This document shows positions 9,021 through 18,062 of a DNA stretch of 64,000 nt, in pieces. Under the pieces are notes generated by a model, which ran no database searches, had not been told where the DNA came from, and saw only the letters and a program-made list of their open reading frames with translations. The translations under genes and the position numbers were made by a program. The stretch lies in NCBI RefSeq assembly GCF_010233585.1, contig NZ_CP045997.1:2169237-2233236 (forward strand). The letters are read 5' to 3'. How positions within the stretch are numbered: position 1 is the stretch's first letter; every line of letters begins with the position of its first letter. This DNA comes from Spirosoma endbachense (GTDB lineage: Bacteria; Bacteroidota; Bacteroidia; Cytophagales; Spirosomataceae).

Positions 9021-9422
9021 TCAAGACAGGTCACCGGTTTGTGTTTCAAGCCGACGCAACAAGCTCCTGATCTTGGTTTTAACCTCTATTGGATTGAATG
9101 GCTTGACGATATAATCGTCGGCGCCCAGTTTCAGAAATTTAATCCGTGTATCGCTATCGGAAAATGTCGACAGAATAATAATAGGTAGTTTCTGAAAAAG
9201 CGGACTAGCCCGTAACGTACGGATCAGGTCTTTGCCATCCATGTGCGGCATCTGAATGTCAGACAAAATAATATCAACGGGATTCCCCTCCTCCAGCCAG
9301 CTCACGGCCTCGATCCCGTTTTCTTTTGTGGTTACTTCAAATTCATCTTTTAGCGTTTGTCGCAATACTTTGCGAATAAACGGATCATCTTCTGCAACCA
9401 GAACGTGGTAAAGTGATTTCAT
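9021..9422 (-). CDS. Stand-alone CheY-like response regulator heading the exopolysaccharide operon
   Basis: 133-residue single receiver domain with intact active site: acidic pair in VAEDDPF, phospho-acceptor Asp55 in ILSDIQMP, Thr/Ser near LST, and Lys in YIVKPFNP. No output domain is attached. It is the first gene of the minus-strand run and lies 41 nt before the sugar transferase, whose own N-terminus is a degenerate receiver. That pairing suggests phospho-dependent control of polysaccharide initiation by protein contact rather than transcription; this is inference. No kinase is encoded nearby on the same strand. Confidence 0.9.
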   Translation of the reverse strand: MKSLYHVLVAEDDPFIRKVLRQTLKDEFEVTTKENGIEAVSWLEEGNPVDIILSDIQMPHMDGKDLIRTLRASPLFQKLPIIILSTFSDSDTRIKFLKLGADDYIVKPFNPIEVKTKIRSLLRRLETQTGDLS

Positions 9423-9460
9423 TTTATAGTACGGCTAAGCTACTAGGATCAACCCTTCAG

Positions 9461-9493
9461 CAAGGTATATACTCTTATATTTCTATCGGTAAA
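9461..9493 (-). promoter_or_regulatory. Possible Bacteroidota promoter for the exopolysaccharide operon
   Basis: Read on the minus strand, TTTACC is followed by about 20 nt and then TATACCTTG, roughly matching the Bacteroidota TTTG / TAnnTTTG pattern. It would start transcription about 30 nt before the response regulator ATG at 9422. The match is imperfect. Confidence 0.3.
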
Positions 9494-9803
9494 GATAATT
9501 AAATGTTAACCGTTTCTAATATATAAAAAAATAAATATCTAACTTATCATATAACCAGTTTTTCTTTTTATGCGCACAAAACATCGAATAACAAAGTTAA
9601 ATATTCATTTAATCTAATATTTCAACAATCCATACATATACGTAAGTTACTGATTTTTTTTATCGATAACTTAATTCAACTTTTTTTAGCAAAAATTCAT
9701 CTAGAAGGCGAGGCAACTAATTCACGGCAAATAGATAAAGAGTATTTTTACCTATATACTCCTCCAAGAGTAAATTCACAGATAGCCTTTCTTTGTAAAT
9801 ACA

Positions 9804-9854
9804 ATAGGTCTATTGTTTACCATAAATCACTTTAATGGCATTCAATAGACCTAT
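9804..9854 (-). terminator. Hairpin downstream of the esterase gene
   Basis: ATAGGTCTATTG (9804-9815) and CAATAGACCTAT (9843-9854) form a perfect 12-bp stem with a 27-nt AT-rich loop, starting 18 nt past the esterase stop. The loop is long for an intrinsic terminator, so an operator or other role is possible. Confidence 0.45.
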
Positions 9855-9871
9855 GATTATACTATTCTCAC

Positions 9872-10669
9872 TTATTTGCGGTATCTACTCACTATATATT
9901 TAGTCAGTGAACAGTCATTAAGTTGCTGCAATCCGTCAATTACAGAGGCCGCATTGACCTTAGCTCCAGCTTCGTTTGTGTGCGTATGATCTTTCATGAA
10001 GTAGGTGCTCTGTAAGGTCGTTGAGTCGCCAACAGCGTCGTATTTTTTCGCGACAAGCCCGTTCAGATCAATAAAACAGGCCCCCTCTGCTTTTGCAATA
10101 TCGGCAGCCCATTTTCCATAATCGTCGGCAGATCGCACTACTTTGCCATTTTTCCAGACATTACGCGGCACTAACGACAGCACGATTGGCGTTGCCCCTT
10201 TCGCTTTGGCTTCCCGCACATAGTTCCGCATATACCAGCCGTAGCTGTGTACGATCTCGTGTTTTTTCGTCAGTAAATTATCGATTTCCTGGGTTTCGTC
10301 GCCCGTTCCTCTAATTGTCCCACGGGCACGACTCGTATCATTGATTGCTCCGGCGTCGTTATGACCGAACTGCATCATCACAAAATCGCCGGGCTTCAGG
10401 TTAGCCATGATTTTAGTCCAGCGTCCTTCTGTCAGGAAGGTACGACTACTGCGGCCGCCAATGGCATGATTTTCAATATGTAGACGAGTTGTATCAAAAA
10501 AATCGTTTATATAGTGACCCCATCCCCACATACCTCCATCACCTTTGTCGCCACCGTTTTTAACGGTTGAATCGCCGATGAGGTAAAGCGTTGGGCGCTG
10601 AGGTGGTACAGCCGCTGACCAGCATAAAGCAGCCAGTACAATCAGAATAGAGAATCGTTTCCTGTGCAT
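9872..10669 (-). CDS. Secreted SGNH esterase, rhamnogalacturonan acetylesterase-like (CE12)
   Basis: 265 residues with a signal peptide (residues 1-20). SGNH/GDSL blocks are all visible: block I LIGDSTVKNGG with nucleophile Ser34, block II IGGRSSRTF with the oxyanion Gly/Arg, block III MQFGHNDAG, and block V KDHTHTNEAGA with the catalytic Asp and His. This set, with WGWGHYI, matches rhamnogalacturonan/pectin acetylesterases, which remove acetyl groups from plant cell-wall polysaccharide outside the cytoplasm. It stands alone, between the exopolysaccharide operon and the MMPL gene. A role in deacetylating the adjacent exopolysaccharide is possible but not shown. Confidence 0.88.
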   Translation of the reverse strand: MHRKRFSILIVLAALCWSAAVPPQRPTLYLIGDSTVKNGGDKGDGGMWGWGHYINDFFDTTRLHIENHAIGGRSSRTFLTEGRWTKIMANLKPGDFVMMQFGHNDAGAINDTSRARGTIRGTGDETQEIDNLLTKKHEIVHSYGWYMRNYVREAKAKGATPIVLSLVPRNVWKNGKVVRSADDYGKWAADIAKAEGACFIDLNGLVAKKYDAVGDSTTLQSTYFMKDHTHTNEAGAKVNAASVIDGLQQLNDCSLTKYIVSRYRK

Positions 10670-11029
10670 GAATAAGGCTTAAGAAAAGTAACCGAAAGTT
10701 CCTGTCTGGGGCGCATGATTCTCTCCTGCACCCTCCTGTATTATTGGGAGAATTAGTAGAGTTCTGTAACACCGAAGCGGGTAATCATTTGTAATGTTTG
10801 ATGAATCACTGAATCTTTGCACTATCGAACATAAAACCTGAGTTATCATATCGAGAGAGTTTGTCAAAATACTCCTAAAAGGTATTTGTTCGTCAATCAG
10901 GCCGTATTTTCTACGTTATCGGGTATCATTCCAACAATGTTGCCCGGCTTTTCGAATCAGGTACAGGCTGAGATTAACAGAAAAGGCTCCATAGTCTGGC
11001 CTGTTACCATTCTATAACATTACTCGCTT
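10670..11029. other. Divergent intergenic region, esterase / MMPL
   Basis: 360 nt between divergent starts. It must contain promoters for both genes. Short ORFs here are overlapped by neighbours or lack coding character. No clear operator, repeat or RNA structure was seen. Confidence 0.5.
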
Positions 11030-13324
11030 ATGTGGATTTCAATTGCCCGCGGGATTTTAAAACTGCGGTTATTCTGGCTCAGCGTTCTCATTCTCGTAAC
11101 GATCGCAATGGGTTATCTGGGCACCCACCTGCAACTTTCCTATCAGATTGCCCGCGTGCTGCCTTTATCAGATAGTACCCAGCAGCATTATGAAGATTTC
11201 AAACGACGCTTCGGAATCGATGGGTCTGTGATGGTAGTCGGCTGGCAGGATAAACGCTGGTTTGATTTACCCGTCTATCAGGCCTGGTACGACATGACAG
11301 AGCAGGTTCGAAAACTGTCGGGTGTAAAAGACGCCCTGTCGACAACCCGTCTCTACACCATTGCCAAAAAAGATACGACCTGGGGCATCAATCAGGTTGT
11401 CCTGCAACGGCCACAGTCGCAACAGGAGGTCGACAGCCTGGAGAAAAAAATCCTTTCCCTGCCCTTCTACGATGGCTTACTCGTTAATCCTGAGGCAAAA
11501 TCGACCTTGATGGCGGTATCGCTCGACGAAAAAAAACTCAATACCAAAGATCGGCTTTCCATCGTTGCCACGATTCGCAAATACGGTGATGCATTCGCCA
11601 AAAAGACCGGAGTTACTGTACATTATTCAGGGTTGCCATCCATCCGAACCGAAGTTACCAAACGGGTAGCGGGGGAGATGAAACTATTTATGGCCCTGGC
11701 TGCCGCCGTAACCGGCCTGCTGGTCTGGCTGCTGTTTCGCTCCTGGAAAGTGGTGGTTATCTCGCTCACAGTGGTACTGATGGGCGTCTGTTTTGCGCTG
11801 GGCACACTGTCTCTTTTCGGCTATGACATTACGCTGTTAACAGGTCTCATTCCTCCGCTTCTCATCGTCATTGGCGTTCCCAACTGTGTTTTCCTGATCA
11901 ACAAGTACCACGCCGAACTGGCCGAACATGGCCAGAAACAAGTCGCCCTGGAAAATTCCATTCGTGAAATTGGGCTGGCTTCTTTCCTGGCAAACGTAAC
12001 AACCGCCATAGGGTTTGGCGTCTTCTACTTCACCAACAGCCGGTTACTGGTCGAATTCGGGTTAGTAGCCGCCATTTGTGTATTAGCGGTTTACGTGATT
12101 TGCCTGTTAATGGTGCCGATTATCCTAAGCTATTTGCCCGTCCCTAAAATCCCCCAACAGGAGTCGTCGCAGATTACGGTCTGGCAAGGCATTTTAACGC
12201 GTATCGACGGCTGGGTTCATCACAAGCGTCCTTTGGTCTACGGTCTGATTGCGGCTATTACCCTCATCAGCGCCCTGGGGCTCCCCCTGATTCGGGTGGA
12301 GGGATTCGTAGTCGATGATCTACCGCAAAACGATCCGGTATACAACGACATGCGTTTTTTTGAAGCGCAGTTTAAAGGCGCATTGCCTTTTGAGGTAATG
12401 ATCGATACCCGTAAGCCGAATGGAATTATGGCCGGAACTGGTGAGGCTCTCTATAAAATCAGGGCTATGGAACGAATCATTGGGCAGTACCCTGAGTTTT
12501 CCAAGCCTCGTTCGCTGGTCGATGCCATTCGCTTTGCGTATCAGTCTTACCGCGGAGGAGCGCCAAAATACTATGTACTGCCCCCCGCTATGGCCCTGCG
12601 CGACATGGTAGCGGAGGCTCCTATCGGTACCACTTCGTCGTCGCTGACCCGCGCCTATCTGGACAGCACAAAGCAGGTTGCCAGGGTGAGTTATCAGATG
12701 GCCGACATCGGTTCCATCCGACTGAAGGAAGTATTGGGCAAATTACAGCCACGTCTTGATTCGCTCTTCCGCGACACGAGTTATCAGGTAAGCCTGACCG
12801 GCCATAGCCTGGTATTTCTGAAAAGTAATGATTACCTGCTGGGGAATCTGTACGAAAGTCTGGGCATTGCCATTCTGCTGATTGCCCTGGTCGGTATGGT
12901 CCTCTTCCGATCAGTTCCTATCATTCTGCTGTCGAAACTTCCCTGCCTGATTCCGCTATTGGTAACGGCAGGCATCATGGGTTATGCCGACATTGCCTTC
13001 AAACCATCGACCATCCTGATCTTCAGCATTGCGTTTGGACTTTCGTCCGATGGAACGGTTTATTTCCTGACCAGCTACCGGCAGCAACTACAGCGAGGAT
13101 TAGCCCCGGTTGCGGCTATTTCGGCAGCTATTCACGAAACGGGCGTTAGTCTGATTTATACGGCCCTGATCCTGGCTGGTGGCTTTTCGGTCTTTGCGGC
13201 CTCTGGATTTGGTGGTACAGCGGCTCTTGGCGTTCTGGTAGCAACCACCGTACTAATGGCCTGCCTGACGAATCTGATTCTATTACCCGCCCTGTTATTG
13301 AGCCTGAAACGGTATCGAGTGTAA
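11030..13324 (+). CDS. MMPL-type RND family transporter
   Basis: 764-residue inner-membrane protein with duplicated RND architecture: membrane helix near residues 10-30, a periplasmic domain (about 35-215), a bundle of five helices (about 220-370), a second helix near 400, a second periplasmic domain (about 420-615) and a final bundle (about 618-760). The second bundle starts LGIAILLIALVGMVLFRSV and contains FSIAFGLSSDGTVYFLTSY, the acidic residue region expected to carry protons. Length and layout match MMPL/HpnN-like exporters of lipids or hydrophobic compounds rather than 1000-residue HAE/HME pumps. It ends 72 nt before the response regulator and a hairpin separates them, so it may be an independent unit. 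Substrate unknown. Confidence 0.82.
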   Translation: MWISIARGILKLRLFWLSVLILVTIAMGYLGTHLQLSYQIARVLPLSDSTQQHYEDFKRRFGIDGSVMVVGWQDKRWFDLPVYQAWYDMTEQVRKLSGVKDALSTTRLYTIAKKDTTWGINQVVLQRPQSQQEVDSLEKKILSLPFYDGLLVNPEAKSTLMAVSLDEKKLNTKDRLSIVATIRKYGDAFAKKTGVTVHYSGLPSIRTEVTKRVAGEMKLFMALAAAVTGLLVWLLFRSWKVVVISLTVVLMGVCFALGTLSLFGYDITLLTGLIPPLLIVIGVPNCVFLINKYHAELAEHGQKQVALENSIREIGLASFLANVTTAIGFGVFYFTNSRLLVEFGLVAAICVLAVYVICLLMVPIILSYLPVPKIPQQESSQITVWQGILTRIDGWVHHKRPLVYGLIAAITLISALGLPLIRVEGFVVDDLPQNDPVYNDMRFFEAQFKGALPFEVMIDTRKPNGIMAGTGEALYKIRAMERIIGQYPEFSKPRSLVDAIRFAYQSYRGGAPKYYVLPPAMALRDMVAEAPIGTTSSSLTRAYLDSTKQVARVSYQMADIGSIRLKEVLGKLQPRLDSLFRDTSYQVSLTGHSLVFLKSNDYLLGNLYESLGIAILLIALVGMVLFRSVPIILLSKLPCLIPLLVTAGIMGYADIAFKPSTILIFSIAFGLSSDGTVYFLTSYRQQLQRGLAPVAAISAAIHETGVSLIYTALILAGGFSVFAASGFGGTAALGVLVATTVLMACLTNLILLPALLLSLKRYRV

Positions 13325-13331
13325 CCGGTTG

Positions 13332-13368
13332 ATCATGGATAATAAATTCCGGGATTTTTATCCATGAT
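13332..13368. promoter_or_regulatory. Near-perfect inverted repeat upstream of the response regulator
   Basis: ATCATGGATAA (13332-13342) pairs with TTATCCATGAT (13358-13368), and after one mismatch AAAT pairs with ATTT around a TCCGGG loop. It lies 28 nt before the regulator start and just past the MMPL stop. It could be the MMPL terminator or an operator for the two-component operon. Confidence 0.5.
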
Positions 13369-13396
13369 TCAGCGTCTTTAGTCCACAATCATACTT

Positions 13397-14095
13397 ATGT
13401 CAGCCAAAAAAATACTGATCGTTGAAGATGACCGACGTATTGCCCAGAATATAAGCCGGGGACTTCAGGATGAAGGCTACACGACCGAGGTTGTTTATGA
13501 AGGGCTCAATGGGCGACAGGCAGCTCTGCAACCGGGCGTCGATCTACTGATTTTAGACCTGAACTTACCGGGTCTAAACGGGTTTGAGGTATGCCGTTCG
13601 GTTCGGGCCGAGCGACCGACGCTACCCATCATTATCCTCTCGGCCCTTGGCGAAATCGAAGATAAAGTGGAGGGTCTGGCCCTTGGCGCCGATGATTACC
13701 TCGTAAAGCCATTCGATTTCCGGGAGCTCATTGCCCGCGTGGCCACCTGTTTTCGTCGGTTAGCAGTCAGCAGTAGTATCGAGAATGAAGAAATCTGGCA
13801 GGTAGCCAATCTGACCGTAAATACTACAACCAAAGAGGTTCGTCGGGGCGACACGATCATTGATCTGACAGCCCGTGAGTTTGCGTTGCTGGAATTCATG
13901 ATTCGTAACCGGGGGCGGGTATTGCCCAAAGCCGACATTGCAGAAACGGTCTGGAGTCTTAATTTTGATCCGGGTACAAACGTAGTGGAAGTGTACATCA
14001 ACTACCTACGCCGGAAAATCGACCGGGATTTCGAACCTAAACTCATCCATACCCGACCCGGCATGGGCTATGTTTTAAAGGAAGAACGAGAGTAA
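13397..14095 (+). CDS. OmpR/PhoB-family response regulator (CusR/CzcR-like)
   Basis: 232 residues: receiver domain (1-118) with acidic pair in IVEDDRR, phospho-acceptor Asp54 in LILDLNLP, Thr/Ser in IILSA and Lys in YLVKPFDF, then a winged-helix DNA-binding domain (about 130-230) with LTAREFALLEFMIRNRGRV and VEVYINYLRRKID. It is followed after 47 nt by a HAMP histidine kinase and then by a Czc-type efflux operon, so it most likely activates that efflux operon in response to metal. The metal identity is not evident. Confidence 0.92.
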   Translation: MSAKKILIVEDDRRIAQNISRGLQDEGYTTEVVYEGLNGRQAALQPGVDLLILDLNLPGLNGFEVCRSVRAERPTLPIIILSALGEIEDKVEGLALGADDYLVKPFDFRELIARVATCFRRLAVSSSIENEEIWQVANLTVNTTTKEVRRGDTIIDLTAREFALLEFMIRNRGRVLPKADIAETVWSLNFDPGTNVVEVYINYLRRKIDRDFEPKLIHTRPGMGYVLKEERE

Positions 14096-14142
14096 ACAGA
14101 TTATCTCCTGTCCTCTTTCTGCCACGTACTCCTGTTGCACTT

Positions 14143-15510
14143 ATGACGATCCGCAACCGAATCGCCCTCCAGTTTTCGTTGATTGTCGCGTCCATTCTGA
14201 TCGCGTTTTCGGTGCTGATTTATTTTGTATCGGACACCTACCGCCGGGAAGAATTCTACGAGCGTCTGAAAAATAAAGGTCGAACAACGGTTCGGTTTCT
14301 TGTCGAAGTGAATGAAGTCGACCAGAAGTTGCTCAAAATCATTGACCGCAATACGCTAACGGCCCTGTTCAATGAAAAAGTACTGGTTTTCGACGCCCGC
14401 AACCGATTGATTTATAGCAGCGTAGATGATCAGGTCATTCATTACAACGCTCGCTTACTGGACGATGTGCGGCAGCAGAAAGAAATTGAAACATACAGTA
14501 ATGATAACGAACTGATTGGCTTACTGTATCAACAGAATGGCCGCGATCTGGTGGTGCTGGCATCGGCTTATGATCAGTTCGGGCGAAGTAAGATGGAGAA
14601 TCTTCGACTCACACTGGGCTGGGGACTTCTGGGTGGCCTGAGTATTACGATTGGCCTGGGCATTTTCTTCGCCGGTCAATCGCTGCGGCCCATCAGCCGG
14701 ATCAATGAACAGGTATCGGCCATCACGGCCCGGAATCTCCGGCAACGGCTCGACGAAGGTAACCGACAGGATGAAATTGCCCGACTGGCAATCAACTTCA
14801 ACGATGTACTACAACGATTAGAACAAGCCTTTGAGCAACAGCGAAACTTTGTGTCGCACGCGTCCCACGAGCTTCGAACACCACTGGCTGCCTTAAAATC
14901 GGAAATTCAGCTTGGCCTGCGCCGTCCGCTCACGGTGCCGGAGCACGAAGAAGTCCTGGTTAACCTCCTGTCGGATACAGACCGGCTCATTAGCCTCACC
15001 AATAGCCTGTTGTTTCTGGCCCGTACGCTGGAGTCGATTCAGGGCGTTCCGTTCCAGCCCGTACGCACCGACGATGTCGTTTTTCTGGCTAAAGACGAAC
15101 TACTGAGCGCCAAACCAACCTACCGGATCGAGATCGATTACGAGAATATTCCGCAGGGAGAAACGGAAACACTGGTGAATGGCAACGAAGGATTGCTCAA
15201 GCAGGTTATGCTGAATCTGTTCGACAATGCCTGCAAATACTCTGCTGATCATACAGCTCAGGTACGTATCAGTACCGACACCCAGGTTTGCCGAATTGCG
15301 GTACATGATCATGGAATAGGCATATCCGACGAAGATCGTCAGCATATTTTCGAATCATTTTACCGCGCTCCCAATGCCATGATCTACGATGGTTTTGGCA
15401 TTGGTTTGTCGATCTGCGCCCGCATTGTTGACCTGCACCAGGGCACACTTTCAGTCGAAAGTCAACCGAATATCGGCAGTACATTTACCGTTTCGCTGCC
15501 GCATGTTTGA
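14143..15510 (+). CDS. HAMP-domain sensor histidine kinase (CusS/CzcS-like)
   Basis: 455 residues. Membrane helix about 10-30, a periplasmic sensor of about 130 residues, second helix about 160-185 (LGWGLLGGLSITIGLGIFFAG), HAMP linker (RPISRINEQVSAITARNL), then HisKA with FVSHASHELRTPL (phospho-accepting His242) and HATPase_c with NLFDNACKY (N box), VHDHGIGISDEDRQHIFESFYR (G1/F boxes) and GFGIGLSI (G2). It phosphorylates the preceding regulator. The periplasmic region has no obvious metal-binding His/Cys cluster, so the signal is uncertain. Confidence 0.92.
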   Translation: MTIRNRIALQFSLIVASILIAFSVLIYFVSDTYRREEFYERLKNKGRTTVRFLVEVNEVDQKLLKIIDRNTLTALFNEKVLVFDARNRLIYSSVDDQVIHYNARLLDDVRQQKEIETYSNDNELIGLLYQQNGRDLVVLASAYDQFGRSKMENLRLTLGWGLLGGLSITIGLGIFFAGQSLRPISRINEQVSAITARNLRQRLDEGNRQDEIARLAINFNDVLQRLEQAFEQQRNFVSHASHELRTPLAALKSEIQLGLRRPLTVPEHEEVLVNLLSDTDRLISLTNSLLFLARTLESIQGVPFQPVRTDDVVFLAKDELLSAKPTYRIEIDYENIPQGETETLVNGNEGLLKQVMLNLFDNACKYSADHTAQVRISTDTQVCRIAVHDHGIGISDEDRQHIFESFYRAPNAMIYDGFGIGLSICARIVDLHQGTLSVESQPNIGSTFTVSLPHV

Positions 15511-15614
15511 GTCTCTAATTAATTTCTAATGTATTTCTAACCCTCCCCTAAGTTGGCTCTAAGTTCCCTGTAATTGGGCGGACTGACCTTTGCAAGCGTA
15601 TTTAATCCAGTCAA

Positions 15615-16901
15615 ATGCGGTTGCTGCTTTCATTCTTCAGTTTCTTTCTTTTTGCCCAATTTGTCCAGGGTCGTCCCCTGGTGTCGCAACTCACTGCGCC
15701 AGAGGATTCATTATTTTTAACGCTCCGGCAAGCGGACAGTTTGTTTCTAAAAAACAACCTGCAACTACTGGCCGAGCGATTCCGGATCGATGCCAGTCAG
15801 GCACAGGTCATTCAGGCGGGTCTCTACGACAACCCAACCGTAACCGTTGAGCTTAGCACCTATAATAACGAGACCAAACGCCTGCTGGATGTTGGTCGTC
15901 AGGGGCAGAAAACGGTCGCCATTGAGCAGTTGCTCTACACGGCTGGCAAACGCAACAAGCGTATTGGACTAGCCACAGAAGCGGCCCGTCTGACGGGTCT
16001 GGAGATGCTTGATCTGTTGCGGGGGCTTCGTTTCGATTTGCGAACCCGGTTTTATTCGATCTATTTTCAACGGCAAACACTGGCCCGGTTCGATCAGCAG
16101 CTGGCCACTCTTCAAACAACTGTAACAGCCTACGAGAAGCAGTACGAACGAAGTAATGTATCGCTCCGTGAGCTGCTCCGGCTTAAGGCCTTGTTGTTTC
16201 AGCTCAGTAATGACCGAACCAGTATTGTGTTTCAACTAGCCGACGACGAGCGGGCCCTTCGGACGCTGCTGTCGGTTGATGTTTCAATTAATCCAGTGGT
16301 GGCCGAAGAAAGCCTGACCCGATATCGTTTGCCGGTCCAACCGGATGATTCGCTCCGCCAGATGGCCCTGCGCAACCGCCCTGACCTGTTAGCGACGGCT
16401 TCACTGACGCGCCAGGCCGAATTAAACTACAATTTACAGCGAGCACTGGCAGTACCCGATGTGCGAATCGGGGGGGCTTACGATCAGGCCGGAAGCTACA
16501 TTAACAACTACGTCGGCCTGTCGCTTTCGACCGACATTCCATTTTTCAATCGCAATCAGGGCGCCATTCGGGCGGCTCGTAGCCAGATCGGTTACCAGAG
16601 CCAACTCCAGCGACAACGCGCCATTCAGGTCAGCAATGAAGTAGCCACGTCGCTCCTGAAAGTTCGGGAAGTTGAACGACGGGTGCAGGGGCTCGAACGG
16701 CAGTTTAGTGACCAGTTCGATCAGTTGAACCGGGGCGTCATTGCCAACTTCCAGAAGGGCAACATCTCTTTGCTCGAATTTGTCGACATGATCGAAGCCT
16801 ATAACGACAGTGTTCAGCAGCTTAACCGCCTGAAGGCCGACCGCGTTGGTGCCTACGAAGAACTGAATTACCTCATTGGCGAAGACTTATTTAAGGAATA
16901 A
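15615..16901 (+). CDS. CzcC-like TolC-family outer-membrane efflux protein
   Basis: 428-residue outer-membrane channel of a tripartite metal pump. The signal peptide (MRLLLSFFSFFLFAQFVQG) is followed by two OEP repeats (about 40-225 and 240-425) with QADSLFLKNNLQLLAERF, GLYDNPTVTVELS and PDVRIGGAYDQAGSY typical of CzcC/CusC relatives. Full-length for the family, unlike the short TolC-like gene in the exopolysaccharide locus. The stop codon lies one nucleotide before the adaptor start, so the genes are in one operon. It starts 104 nt after the kinase. Confidence 0.9.
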   Translation: MRLLLSFFSFFLFAQFVQGRPLVSQLTAPEDSLFLTLRQADSLFLKNNLQLLAERFRIDASQAQVIQAGLYDNPTVTVELSTYNNETKRLLDVGRQGQKTVAIEQLLYTAGKRNKRIGLATEAARLTGLEMLDLLRGLRFDLRTRFYSIYFQRQTLARFDQQLATLQTTVTAYEKQYERSNVSLRELLRLKALLFQLSNDRTSIVFQLADDERALRTLLSVDVSINPVVAEESLTRYRLPVQPDDSLRQMALRNRPDLLATASLTRQAELNYNLQRALAVPDVRIGGAYDQAGSYINNYVGLSLSTDIPFFNRNQGAIRAARSQIGYQSQLQRQRAIQVSNEVATSLLKVREVERRVQGLERQFSDQFDQLNRGVIANFQKGNISLLEFVDMIEAYNDSVQQLNRLKADRVGAYEELNYLIGEDLFKE

Positions 16902-16902
16902 A

Positions 16903-17991
16903 ATGAAACGCAATCGACTCTCAATACCATTGTTCACGCTGAGCATATTGCTGCTTATAGCGTGTGAACCCAAACCAGTGCATGAAGAAGAAAAAGCATT
17001 CCGACTGTCGGACACGATGATGAGCCGAATCAGGCTGGATAGTGTTGTGACACAACCCGTGCGCAATGAATTAACCCTGGTCGGAAAGGTTGTTGCCGAC
17101 GAAAACCGGGTTATCAAAGTCTTTCCGCTGGTTGGCGGCAATGTCGAAGAGGTGAAGGTAGAGTTGGGCGACTATGTTCATAAAGGGCAGACGCTGGCTT
17201 CTATCCGGTCGGGCGAGGTCGCGGATCTGGAACGACAAACGATTCAGGCGCGGTCAGATCTGCTCCTGGCCGAGAAAAACCTACGGGTCGCTCAGGATCT
17301 GTTCGAAACGAAACTCACCTCCCAGCGCGAGGTCGTGTCGGCCCAGAAAGAACTGGAACAGGCACAGGCCGAAGTGAATCGCATCACCGAAGTTTCCCGG
17401 ATTTACGGCATTGGCAAATCGTCTATCTACACGGTAAAAGCACCCATCGACGGCTACGTCATTGAAAAGAACGTCAACCGCGATATGCAGCTCCGCTCCG
17501 ATAATGCCGATAACCTCTTTACCATCGGGCAAATCAGCGAAGTATGGGTGCTGGCCAACGTCAACGAAAGCGACATTGGTAAAGTACGGCAGGGCATGGA
17601 AGCCTCCATTCAAACGCTCAGTTATCCGGATGAGGAATTTCGGGGGCAAGTCGATAAAATCTATACCGTTCTCGACCCGAACACGAAAGCCATGACGGTG
17701 CGTATCCGACTGAACAACAAAGCAATGAAGCTGAAGCCCGAAATGCACGCTACCGTCACGTTGCGGTATGCAGCAGGTGGGCAATTGGCAACCGTACCGG
17801 CCAGCTCCATCATTTTCGACCGCTCAAAACGCTACGTCCTGGTCTATCGGGGACGCGCCGACATCGAAACCCGTGAGGTCAATGTCCTCAAATCGCTGGG
17901 TAGCATTGCCTACATCAGTCAGGGTGTAAAACCGGGCGAAAAAGTCATTTCCAAAGATCAGTTATTGGTCTACAACGCGCTAAATAACTGA
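16903..17991 (+). CDS. Lipoprotein periplasmic adaptor (membrane fusion protein, CzcB-like)
   Basis: 362 residues from ATG 16903, chosen because it gives a lipoprotein signal peptide (MKRNRLSIP, hydrophobic core, LLLIAC with lipid-attachment Cys) and lies one nucleotide past the preceding stop. An in-frame start at 16876 would put nine extra residues inside the upstream gene. Domains: barrel-sandwich start (VGKVVADENRVIKVFPLVGG), lipoyl half GDYVHKGQTLASI, alpha-hairpin (about 105-160, coiled coil), lipoyl half VKAPIDGYVIEKNV, and beta-barrel (EVWVLANVNESDIGKV). It links the CzcA pump to the TolC channel. No histidine-rich metal-binding N-terminus is present. Confidence 0.92.
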   Translation: MKRNRLSIPLFTLSILLLIACEPKPVHEEEKAFRLSDTMMSRIRLDSVVTQPVRNELTLVGKVVADENRVIKVFPLVGGNVEEVKVELGDYVHKGQTLASIRSGEVADLERQTIQARSDLLLAEKNLRVAQDLFETKLTSQREVVSAQKELEQAQAEVNRITEVSRIYGIGKSSIYTVKAPIDGYVIEKNVNRDMQLRSDNADNLFTIGQISEVWVLANVNESDIGKVRQGMEASIQTLSYPDEEFRGQVDKIYTVLDPNTKAMTVRIRLNNKAMKLKPEMHATVTLRYAAGGQLATVPASSIIFDRSKRYVLVYRGRADIETREVNVLKSLGSIAYISQGVKPGEKVISKDQLLVYNALNN

Positions 17992-18052
17992 GCAGAAGGC
18001 CAGGGGTAGAAGAAAAAACTCCCGCAGTTTTCCCTATCCTCTGGCCCTCTGC
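17992..18052 (+). promoter_or_regulatory. Imperfect hairpin inside the efflux operon
   Basis: The 71-nt gap between adaptor and pump genes folds on itself: 17992-18009 (GCAGAAGGCCAGGGGTAG) pairs imperfectly with 18034-18052 (CTATCCTCTGGCCCTCTGC). It sits just before the CzcA start and could tune pump expression relative to the adaptor. Confidence 0.4.
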
Positions 18053-18062
18053 CCCACTCTCT

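Larger units (their letters stand above)
9423..9871. other. AT-rich intergenic region upstream of the exopolysaccharide operon
   Basis: About 450 nt, strongly AT-rich, with no credible gene. It holds a weak promoter-like element for the minus-strand operon (9461-9493) and a hairpin near 9804-9854 just past the esterase stop. The remainder shows only A/T runs and no other recognisable structure. Confidence 0.6.
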
